Source: Streptomyces sp. ACA25 (GTDB lineage Bacteria > Actinomycetota > Actinomycetes > Streptomycetales > Streptomycetaceae). From it: a stretch of DNA of 64,000 nucleotides. Below, one piece after another: positions 53,413 to 62,700 of the stretch. The translations under genes were made by a program, and so were the position numbers. How positions within the stretch are numbered: position 1 is the stretch's first letter; every line of letters begins with the position of its first letter. The stretch lies in contig NZ_JAQKPV010000017.1 of assembly GCF_028200735.1 (NCBI RefSeq), positions 31,276 to 95,275 on the forward strand, in the 5' to 3' direction. The notes under the pieces are model-generated. The model searched no databases and had not been told where the DNA came from. It saw only the letters and a program-made list of their open reading frames with translations.

Positions 53413-54378
53413 CTACCGGGCCTCGGAGGCCAGCGAGGTGACGGTCCGGCGCAGCGCCTCCCGCAACGGCACGCGGGGCTGCCATCCCGTGGCCGCGCGG
53501 AAGGGCGAGGAGTCGACCACCACGTCCTCGCTGTCCGCGGGATCGGCCGAGGCCGGTGGTTCCACCGATTCCACCGGCACCGCGGGGCGGCCGGTGTGCT
53601 CCGCGACAGCGGCCGCGATGTCGGCGAAGAGAGTGCTGAGCGGGACGCCGACTCCGGTGCCGAGGCTCCAGTGACGGCCGGCCATCGTGTCGGCATGGTC
53701 GAGGGCCGCCAGCAACGCGTCGACGACATCGTCGATGTACAGGAGGTCGCGGCGCACGGAGCCGTCGCCCCACATGGTCAATCCCTCACCCGCCAGAGCG
53801 CGGCGGGTCATCGTGGCCACCACGCCGCGGTCGGGTGCGGTGGTGCCGGGGCCGTGTCCGAAGACCGTGGGCAGGCACACCGGCACACCCCGCAGCACCC
53901 CCTCGGAGGTCGCCGCGGTGAGCATCTCCTCGGCGCGGAGCTTCTGCCGAACGTAAGGGCTCTGCACCTGGCCCGGTCCGGTCTCTCCGCTCGGGTGGGT
54001 GATGGTGCTGGGGAACAGCACCGCGGGCCGCGGGCGGCACCGCCCCTCCCGGACGGCTTCGACAAGGTCACGGACCAGACCGACGTTGACGCGTTCGGCT
54101 GCGGTGTCGCCCTCGGTGACCCGCCACCCCGCGTCCGTGTGGGCGACCAGGTGGGCGACCGCATCGGCCCCCGCCACGGCGTCCGCCACCGCCCCGGCGG
54201 AGGCCAGGTCCGCGGTGCGCACCTCGATCCCGGCGACCGCGTCCGCGGGGACGGGCGTGTTCCGCCGGGCCACCACCCGGAGCCGCACCGGCCGGCGGGC
54301 GAGGGCGCGGGTGAGGGCGGAGCCGATGAACCCGGACGCCCCGAGTATCACCACCAGCGGCCGTGACCCGGCCGTCAC
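53413..54378 (-). CDS. NDP-hexose 4-ketoreductase (NAD-dependent epimerase/dehydratase family)
   Basis: A 321-residue short-chain dehydrogenase-fold enzyme from GTG 54378, sharing GTGA with the epimerase stop. The Rossmann motif is VVILGASGFIGSALTRALA. VLFPSTITHPSGE and SPYVRQKLRAEEML provide the S and YxxxK of the active site, and GDGSVRRDLLYIDDVVDALL the C-terminal part. The order of homologues (TylCIV/EryBIV/DnmV-like) fits reduction of the C4 keto group as the last sugar step before transfer. The stereochemistry at C4 cannot be told by eye. Confidence 0.9.
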   Translation of the reverse strand: MTAGSRPLVVILGASGFIGSALTRALARRPVRLRVVARRNTPVPADAVAGIEVRTADLASAGAVADAVAGADAVAHLVAHTDAGWRVTEGDTAAERVNVGLVRDLVEAVREGRCRPRPAVLFPSTITHPSGETGPGQVQSPYVRQKLRAEEMLTAATSEGVLRGVPVCLPTVFGHGPGTTAPDRGVVATMTRRALAGEGLTMWGDGSVRRDLLYIDDVVDALLAALDHADTMAGRHWSLGTGVGVPLSTLFADIAAAVAEHTGRPAVPVESVEPPASADPADSEDVVVDSSPFRAATGWQPRVPLREALRRTVTSLASEAR

Positions 54379-54977
54379 GACCGCAGTTCCTTCCCGAGCC
54401 GACGGCACTGCTCGTAGTCGGGCAGCGTGCCGCTCCCGGCCGCCTGGGCCAGGGTGGGTGCGACCCGGTCACGGTCGGAAAGAAGCATCCTGTCCTCGGG
54501 GGGCAGCGGGAGTCCGAGTTCCGGGTCGAGCACCGAGAGGGCCAGTTCGTGCGCGGGTACGTAGCTGCTCGAAACCATGTAGGACATCACTGTGTCGTCC
54601 TCGAGAGCGACGAACGCGTGGCCGGCCCCCAGGGGGAAGTACACGGCACGGAAGTCGGTCTGGTCGAGCACCACGGCGTCCCACGCCCCGAAGGTGGGCG
54701 AGCCGACGCGGATGTCGACGATGATGTCGAGCGCCTTGCCGCGCGCGCAGTACACGTACTTCGCCGATCCCGGCGGGGTGGCGGTGTAATGCAGGCCGCG
54801 CACCACATCGCGTCGGGAGTGGCTGTGATTGGTCTGCGCGACCGGGAACAGCGGGTGTCCCACGGCTGCGGTGAACGCGGGCTCCTGATAGGGGGACAGG
54901 AACGCCCCCCGGTCGTCCGGAAAGACCCGTGGGGTGAACGCGAACGCGCCCTCCACCTTCAGCGGGCGTGCGGACAT
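54375..54977 (-). CDS. NDP-4-keto-6-deoxyhexose 3,5-epimerase (RmlC-like)
   Basis: A 200-residue RmlC-family cupin if started at ATG 54977 (MSARPLKVEGAFAFTPRVFPDDRG), the usual length; a TTG at 55022 with a better ribosome site (GGAG) would add 15 residues. Family motifs: QTNHSHSRRDVVRGLHYTATPPGSAKYVYCARGKALDIIVDIRVGSPTFG with the catalytic His in LHY, and PLGAGHAFVALEDDTVMSYMVSSSYVP. It epimerises C5, possibly also C3, of the keto-deoxysugar, giving the L series. It lies between the exporter and the ketoreductase genes. Confidence 0.92.
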   Translation of the reverse strand: MSARPLKVEGAFAFTPRVFPDDRGAFLSPYQEPAFTAAVGHPLFPVAQTNHSHSRRDVVRGLHYTATPPGSAKYVYCARGKALDIIVDIRVGSPTFGAWDAVVLDQTDFRAVYFPLGAGHAFVALEDDTVMSYMVSSSYVPAHELALSVLDPELGLPLPPEDRMLLSDRDRVAPTLAQAAGSGTLPDYEQCRRLGKELRS

Positions 54978-55095
54978 GGTTCCGGTGGTGATGACCGCCT
55001 GCTCGGCGGTGTCCTCGGACAACGGAAATCTCCACTCGTGTCGGCGGGGAAAATGGGACGGGAAGGTGCGGCAGCGGGCGTTGCGGTCCGGCGGT

Positions 55096-55833
55096 TCAGC
55101 GGAATCGCTGCCCCTCGTCGGCACGGTAGGCACGGTAGGCGATCAGGCCGAGAACGACGATCCACCCGGCCTGCGAGATCAGGGACACCGGGCGGGGCGA
55201 GTAGTCGCTCACCGCGGCCCACACGAGCTCGGCCGAACCGCGGACCGGCACGAAGGGAGCGATCGTTCCGATGAAGCCGTCCGTGGCCCGGGGATCCGCG
55301 AGCAGCCCGCCGAGGAAGACCAGGGGCAGCGGGGCAATGCCGCTGAGCATGGGAACCAGGGTGGGAGTGACCGAGTAGCCGACTGCCAGCATGAAGAGCG
55401 CGAACGGGATCACGGCGAGCAGCAGGGCACCGACTCCGAGCAGGAGTTCCGGCAATGAGGCCTCGGCCCGGGTGGCGACCACGGCGAGGAGGACCAACGG
55501 CACAGTGCCGAGCAGCGTCATCAGCATGCTCAGGGTCACCATGCTGATCATCTTCGGCAGCGGGCCGCCCGGCAGGGTCCGGACATAGCCGCCCCAGGGC
55601 TTCGTCCGCGAGTCTGCGATGCCCATGCCGTACTGGGCTGAGCAGATGATCAGCACGGTGAACAGGCACATGGAAGCCGTGCCCATGGTCGCGGTCGCCG
55701 GGTCCGACCCAAGCGTCGGGATGACGAAGACGAGCATGCCACCGACGGGCATGAACAGCAGACCGATGAAGAGCGCCGGAATGCGTATCGCCTCAAGGAT
55801 CTCGAACTTGACATAGGCGGTGGTCGTTCTCAT
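55096..55833 (-). CDS. ABC-2 type exporter permease (DrrB-like)
   Basis: A 245-residue protein with six hydrophobic segments starting at about residue 20, typical of ABC-2 permeases: YVKFEILEAIRIPALFIGLLFMPVGG at the start and PMLSGIAPLPLVFLGGLL, with the conserved polar-Pro signature, near residue 170. Its ATG overlaps the ATPase stop (ATGA). The pair probably exports the glycosylated product and confers self-resistance, as DrrAB does for anthracyclines. Confidence 0.88.
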   Translation of the reverse strand: MRTTTAYVKFEILEAIRIPALFIGLLFMPVGGMLVFVIPTLGSDPATATMGTASMCLFTVLIICSAQYGMGIADSRTKPWGGYVRTLPGGPLPKMISMVTLSMLMTLLGTVPLVLLAVVATRAEASLPELLLGVGALLLAVIPFALFMLAVGYSVTPTLVPMLSGIAPLPLVFLGGLLADPRATDGFIGTIAPFVPVRGSAELVWAAVSDYSPRPVSLISQAGWIVVLGLIAYRAYRADEGQRFR

Positions 55834-56744
55834 GCCGTCGTCACTCCCAGGGCGGTGGGTTGAGCGGGATCTTTCCGGCCCAGCAGGGCCAGGAAAGCGT
55901 CTTCCAGAGAGCCGGAGCTCACCTCGAGGTCGCTGAACACCGCGCCTGAGGCCACCAGATCCCTGACCAGCTGGTCGGAGTCCTGTGAGATCAGGTGCAC
56001 CTGGTCGCCGGTACGCTCGACCCCCACCAGGCCGGGCAGCGAAGGCACCTCGGACATGCGCACGGTGACCCGGCGGAGCCCGCTGACCCGGCGCAGCGCC
56101 TCGACACTGTCGTCGGCGACACAGCGGCCTTTGTCGATGATCACGACGCGCTGGGCCAGCTCTTCCACTTCATCCAGGTAGTGGCTGGTGAGCACGACGG
56201 TGCCGCCATTCTCGTGGAACATCCGGATGCCCTGCCACAGCATGCGACGGGCCTCCACGTCCAGCCCGGTGGTGGGCTCATCCAGGAACACCAGGTCGGG
56301 CCTGCCGACGAAGGCCAGGGCAATGGCCAGCCGGCGCTTCTGGCCACCGGACAGAGCGCCGATCTGACGGTGCGCGAACTCGGTGATCCCGAACTGTTCG
56401 AACAGGGCGTTCTTGTCCGCGGGCGCGTCGAAGTGCGCGGCCACGAAGTCCATCGTCTCGGTGGCCTTCAGCGTCTCGGGCAGCCCTGTGTCCTGCGGTG
56501 TCATGCCCATTCTCTTGCGGGCCATGACGTCCCGGGGGTCACGCCCGAACAGCTCGATCCGGCCCGAACTCGGCTTCCGCAGCCCGACGAACATGTTGAG
56601 CAGGGTGCTCTTGCCCGCCCCGTTGGGCCCGAGCAGGCCGAGCAGCTGACCTTCCGGGATGTCCAGGGACACCCCGTCCACGGCCGTGTTCTCGCCGTAG
56701 CGCCTGGTGACCCCGATCGCGCGGGCAAGGAGTTCGGTGGTCAT
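55830..56744 (-). CDS. ABC exporter ATPase (DrrA-like)
   Basis: A 304-residue ATPase: Walker A GPNGAGKST, Q-loop RKRMGMTPQDTGLP, signature LSGGQKRRL, Walker B LVFLDEPTTGLDVEARR and a switch His in TSHYLDEVEELAQR. The extra C-terminal domain (GLRRVTVRMSEVPSLPGL and SGSLEDAFLALLG) marks the DrrA-type drug exporters. It is co-transcribed with the permease that follows, 44 bases after the end of the PKS gene, so self-protection is coupled to product synthesis. Confidence 0.93.
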   Translation of the reverse strand: MTTELLARAIGVTRRYGENTAVDGVSLDIPEGQLLGLLGPNGAGKSTLLNMFVGLRKPSSGRIELFGRDPRDVMARKRMGMTPQDTGLPETLKATETMDFVAAHFDAPADKNALFEQFGITEFAHRQIGALSGGQKRRLAIALAFVGRPDLVFLDEPTTGLDVEARRMLWQGIRMFHENGGTVVLTSHYLDEVEELAQRVVIIDKGRCVADDSVEALRRVSGLRRVTVRMSEVPSLPGLVGVERTGDQVHLISQDSDQLVRDLVASGAVFSDLEVSSGSLEDAFLALLGRKDPAQPTALGVTTA

Positions 56745-56788
56745 TCACGCTTCCTTCTTCAGAGGGCATATGAGGGGGCGGCAGGGCT

Positions 56789-59700
56789 TCACCACAACGT
56801 CGCGATCCACCGGTGGACCGCGTGTGCCGTGGTCCCGGCGTGCTCGGCCATCATCGTGAAGTGGTTGCCGGGCACATCCACGACGTCCCGGGCGGCGGGC
56901 CAGGCGCTGCGCCACTCCCCGCCGTCGGCGGGGACCCGCAGCGGTTCGCCGGCCCTGACCAGCAGGGTGGGAATGCTCTCGTCCGGGGCGGGGGATTCCC
57001 AGAACAGCCTGCCGTACCAGGCCATCGCGGTGAGGCGGATGTCGTCCATCTCCACGTACTGCTCGACCCGGTCGAACACCCCCTCGGAAAGCTCGGTGTT
57101 CCACTCGACGAGCCGCGGGTCGTCCGGCGCGTAGACGTCGGCCAGCACCAGCGCGGCCGGCGGAGCTCCCAGACCGGCCAGGTGGACCGCCAGCCGGTGA
57201 GCGAGGACCGCGCCTCCGGAGTGCCCGAACAGGACGACCGGCGCGCCGTCGGCCTGGGCGAGGATCCCTTCGGCCTGCCAGTCCAGCGCGACTTCCGGGG
57301 TGGCGGGCAGCAGTTCTCCCCGGCCGTAGCCCAGGAGGGGTACCGCCGCCACCCGCCGGGCCCCGCGCAGCGGTGCGGCCAGACGGGCGAACTCGTGCGG
57401 ACCTCCGCCCGCCGTCAGTCCGCTGACGCAGACCAGGAATCCCGGTGCGGGGCCGTCCGCCAGAGTGACCAGGTTCGCCGGGCCGCCCGTCTCGGCACCG
57501 CTGTCGGCCACCGGCCGGAACCGGGCGGCGTCGCCGATCAGTTCCAGGAATTCGGAGACGCGCCCGGTCCGGGTGGCCTCCCGGTAGAGCGAATTCAGCA
57601 GGCCGACCGGGTTCCGGTCCGTGGGCGAGATGCCGAGCGGAGCCGGGCCGGACACCGCCCCTTCCCCGGACCGGCCGCGGCCGAGCAGGTCCGAGAGGTG
57701 ACGGGCCAGCGCGGCCGGGGTGGGGTGGTCGAACACGACGGTGCCGGGCAGGGACAGCCCGGTCGCGTTCTCCAGGGCGGTGCGCACCTCGAGTGCGGCG
57801 AGCGAGTCGACGCCGCACTCCAGGAAGCCGCGGTCCGGTGCGACCGGTTCGACGTCGGCGTGTCCCAGCACCGAGGCGGTGGTGGTGCGCACCAGGTCGA
57901 GCACGGTCCGTTCCCGGTCGGGCCCGTCGAGGCCGGCTGCTCCCGGCCCCGTAGCGGGAGCAGGGCCGGTGGGTGCCGCCCGCAGGCGCTGGACCGCGGG
58001 CAGTTCGTCGAAGAGCGGGCGCGGCTTCGACAGCGTGTAGGCAGGGTGGAAGAGGTCCCAGTCGACGTCGGCGACGGTGACACAGGGAGCGCTCTGCGCC
58101 ACGGCTGTCTCCAGCACGCCCCACGCCCGGTCCGGGTCGAGGGGGCGCAGCCCGCGGCGGCGCAGGGCATCGACGTCCCGGTCCGCGTCCCCCGCCGTGT
58201 CCGGGGCCCACGGGCCCCAGGAGATCGAGGTGGCGGGCAGTCCGAGGGAGTCGCGGTGTTCGGCGATGGCGTCGAGTGCTGCGCACGCGGCGGCGCGTGC
58301 CCCCCGTCCCGAGCCGCCCCACACACCCGCCGCCGAGGAGACGAGTACGAATGCGTCAAGTTCGGCGGTCAGTTCGTGGAGTACGCGCGCCCCTTCGACC
58401 GCTGTCGCGGCCTCCCGCAGGCGGTGCCGGTCCAGATCCCGCAGACCGGTGACGCCGGCGTCCCCCACGGTGTGCACGACCGCGGTGAGCGGCCGGTCGG
58501 CGGGGATTGCCGCCAGGACTCCGGCGACGGCGGCACGATCGGTGACGTCGGCGGCGGCGAGGGTCACCCCGATGGGCAGGCTCGCGGCGAATTCCCGCGC
58601 GCCCGGCGCGTCGGCACCTCTGCGGCTGAGCAGCACCAGGTGCTCGGCACCGTGGCCGGCGAGCCCGGCCGCGAGATGCCGCCCGAGGCCGCCCGTACCA
58701 CCGGTGACCAGCACCGTGCCGGCGGGGCGCCAGCGGGGCGGAGCCGCCGGGAGCGGCGCGGCGCGGAGCCGGCGGGCCAGCGGCGTCGCACGCAGCGCGA
58801 TCTGGTCCTCCCCCGCTCCGCCCGCGGCGAGCAGCCCCGCCAGCCTGGCCACCGTCCGCGTGCCGGGGTCGGCGGGGAGGTCGATCAGACCGCCCCAGCG
58901 GTGCGGTGCCTCCAGCCCGACGGTCCGGCCCAGGCCCCAGACAGCAGCCTGGCGGGGGTCGGCCGCCGGATCGCCGGAGCCCGTCCTCACCGCGCCTGTC
59001 GTCAAGCACCACAGGAGCCCGCCGACGGGGTGGTCCTCCAGCGCCTGGGCGACGGCGGTGACAGTTTCGACGCCCCCGGCAAGGGAGAGCACCCCGGCGG
59101 CGGACTGCCCGGCGGGGAGAGCCCTCAGCAGCGCCTTGGCGCAGGCGTCCCGGTCGTCGTCCTCGGCAACCGGAACCTCGGTGAGGCGGACGCCCTGTTC
59201 CCGCAGCAGTGCGACGAGCCGGGCGGACCGGCTGTCGCCCGGGGTCACGGCGAGCCAGTCGCCGCCGGGTACCGCACGCTCCGGCTCCGGCATCGGACGC
59301 CACACCACGGTGTAACGTTCCGCGCCCTCGGCGGCGGTCCGGGCCGCCGGGAGGTTCGGGGCGTCCCGGGCGGTCACCGGTTCGGGCCAGTACCGCCGCC
59401 GCTGGAACGCGTAGGTGGGCAGCTCGACGCGGGCACGGCCCGGCGCAAGGATCGTGCCCCAGTCCACGGTGACGCCGGCGGTGTGCAGCCGGGCGAGCGC
59501 GGTGAGCAGCGCGGTCGGCTGGTCGCGGTCGGACCGCTGAGTGGCTACGGCGAGGGTTTCCCCGGCGTCCGCGAGGGTGCGGGCCCGCTCCAGGGTCCGT
59601 TCGACGAGCGCGGTGAGTGTCGTGCCCGGGCCCAGCTCAGCGAAGCGGGTCACGCCCTGGCCGAGAAGTGTGGTGACGGCGTCGGAGAACCGCACGGTGG

Positions 59701-62700
59701 CCCGGGCCTGGCGGACCCAGTAACCGGGAGTGGACATCGTTCCGTCGTCGGCGCAGCCGGTCACCGTGGAGACCAGCGGGATGCGGGCGGGCCGGTAGAC
59801 CAGACCACGGGCAACAGCGCTGAAGTCGTCGAGGACGGCGTCGATGTGCGGCGAGTGGAAGGCGTGCGAGACGGTGAGCCGCCGCATCCTGCGGCCGGTC
59901 TTCCTGCCCAGTTCGGCCAGTTCCTCGATGGCGTCGGCGTCACCGGAGACGACAAGATCGTCCCGGGCGTTGACCGCGGCCAGCTCGACACGGCCCTCGT
60001 ACCCGACGAGGGCCTTACGGGCCTCGTCCTCCGTCATCCGTACCGCCATCATCGCGCCGCCCTCGGGCAGCGCCTGCATCAGTGAGCCACGGGCAGCCAC
60101 CAGGGCGCAGGCGTCGGCCAGCGACAGCACACCTGCGGTGTGCGCGGCTGCCAGCTCACCGACGGAATGGCCGGCGAGCCGGTCCGGGGTCACGCCCCAG
60201 GACTCCAGCAGACGGAACAGGGCCACCTCGAAGGCGAACAACGCGGCCTGGGTCCAGCCGGTCCGGCCGAGCGCGTCGGCGTCGTGGAAGACGACCTGGC
60301 GCAATGGCCGCTCCAGCCCTGGGTCCAGGTGTGCGCACACGGCGTCGAAGGCGTCGGCGAACGCCGGGTATGTCTCGTAGAGCTCCCGGCCCATGCCCGC
60401 GCGCTGCGCCCCCTGCCCGGAGAACACGAACGCGAGGTCGCCGCCACCCGTCACACCACGGACAACGCCCTGTCCGGTACGGTCCTCGGCGAGCTCGCCG
60501 AGTCCGCGCCGGAAGCCTTCGGCGTCAGTGGCGAGCAGCACGGCCCGGTGTTCCAACGCCGCCCGGGTGGTGGCGAGCGCCCGGGCCACGGCCGGCAGGT
60601 CGAGTTTCCCGCCGCGGCCGGCGGGGCCGACGAGGGAGTGCAGCCGGGCGGCCTGGCCGCGGAGGGCGGCAGCGGAGCGGCCGGAGAGCAGCCACGGCAC
60701 CACCGTCCCGGCGGGTCCGGTGACCGCGTCAGGGAGTTCCGGGGCCGGGTCAGACGTCGGCTCGGGCGCCTGCTCGAGAACCACGTGGGCATTGGTCCCG
60801 CTGATACCGAAGGACGACACTCCGGCCCGGCTCGGCCTGCCCGTCTCCGGCCACGGCCGCGACTCGGTCAGCAACTCCACCGCGCCTTCCGTCCAGTCGA
60901 CCTCCGGGGTCGGCGCGTCGACGTGCAGGGTCCGGGGCAGTGTGTCGTGCCGCATCGCCTCCACCATCTTGATGACGCCCGCGACGCCGGAGGCGGCCTG
61001 GGTGTGGCCGAGGTTGGACTTCAGTGAGCCCAGCCACAACGGCTCGTCCCTGTCCTGGCCGTAAGCGGCCAGGACAGCCTGCGCCTCGATCGGGTCACCC
61101 AGCTTCGTCCCTGTGCCGTGGCCCTCCACGGCGTCGACTTCGCGGGGGGCGAGACCGGCGTCGGCCAGCGCGGCCCGGATGACGCGCTGCTGGGCCGGCC
61201 CGTTCGGCGCGGTCAGACCGTTGGACGCACCGTCCTGGTTCACCGCGCTGCCCCGCACCACGGCGAGCACCTCGTGCCCGTTACGGCGCGCGTCGGACAA
61301 CCGCTCCAGCAGCAGCAGGCCCACACCCTCGCCCCAGCCGGTCCCGTCGGCGGAGGCCGCGAAGGAACGGCACCGGCCGCTCGAGGCCAGGCCGCCCTGT
61401 CTGCCGAACTCGGCGAACACGGCGGGCGTCGGCATCACCGTCACACCACCGGCGATGGCCAGCGAGCATTCGCCGCCACGCAGTGACCGGGCTGCCAGGT
61501 GAAGGGCCACCAAGGAGGACGAACAGGCGGTGTCGATCGTGACCGCTGGACCCTCCAGGCCAAAGGTGTAGGAGACCCGGCCGGAGATGACGCTGTTGGA
61601 GGAACCGGTCATCGCGTGGTTCTCGGAGCCTTCGGGCAGCACGCCCATCCCGGCGTAGCCGGCCGCGGATGCGCCGACGAAGACGCCGGTACGGGAACCG
61701 CGGACTGCGGTGGGGGCGATACCGCCGCGCTCCAGCAGTTCCCACGCGGCCTCCAGCAGGAGCCGCTGGTGCGGATCCATGGCCACGGCCTCGCGGGGAG
61801 AGATGCCGAACAGGTCGGCGTCGAATTCGGTGGCGTCGTGGACGAAACCACCCTCGGCGGTGAAGCCGCCGGTGCCGCCCAGGTCCCAGCCCCGGTCGGC
61901 GGGGAATGCCGACATGGCGTCCACACCCCCTGCCACCAGGTCCCACAGCTGTTCCGGTGAGACGGCCCCGCCCGGGTAGCGGCAGCTCATCGACACGATG
62001 ACAACCGGGTCGTCGGCGACGGCGGGCGCCGCGGGAAGCGCGGGTCCGGCGGCGGGCCCCTCCTGGATGCCGAGCCTGCCGAGCAGGTTCACCGCCACGG
62101 CTCGGGCGGTCGGATGGTCGAAGACCAGCGTGGAGGGCAGCCGCAGCCCTGCGGCCCCGGCGACGCCGTCGCGGACCCTCAGGGCCGTGAGCGAGTCGAT
62201 GCCCAGTTCGGTGAAGGACCGGTCGGGGTCGACGGCTTCCGGGCCGGGGTGTCCGAGGACCGACGCGACGGTGCTGCGCACCAGCCCGAGCAAGATGCGG
62301 ATCCGGTCCGCCGCGGACACCGCATCGAGCCGGGACCTCAGCTCGGAGCGGTCGGCGCCGCCCTCGGGTCCGGCGGGGGTGGCGAGTGCCGCCCTCACCT
62401 CGGGCAGATCGCCGAGCAGCGGGCTGGATCTGCGGCCGGCGAAGGCGGGTGCGAAGCGGTCCCAGTCGACATCGGCGACGACGGTCCCGGGCCGGCCGGA
62501 GTCGACTGCGGCGCCGAGGGCGGCCAGACACAGCTCCGGCGGCATCGGGGCGATCCCCCGCTCGCGCAGGTAGTCGCCGGCGGCCCCCTCGGCTGCCATT
62601 CCCGACTCGCCCCAGGCCCCCCAGGCCACAGCGGTGACCGCAAGGCCTCGGGCGGCACGGTGCTCGGCGAGGGCGTCGAGGTAGGCGTTGGCGGCCGAGT

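Noticed and set aside
48442..54977. Desosamine or mycaminose pathway
   Set aside because: Those sugars keep the C2 hydroxyl and do not need a 2,3-dehydratase or an RmlC-type epimerase, both of which are present here.
56813..60085. 1090-codon plus-strand frame opposite the polyketide synthase
   Set aside because: The minus strand has continuous PKS domains with catalytic residues; this frame is only its shadow.
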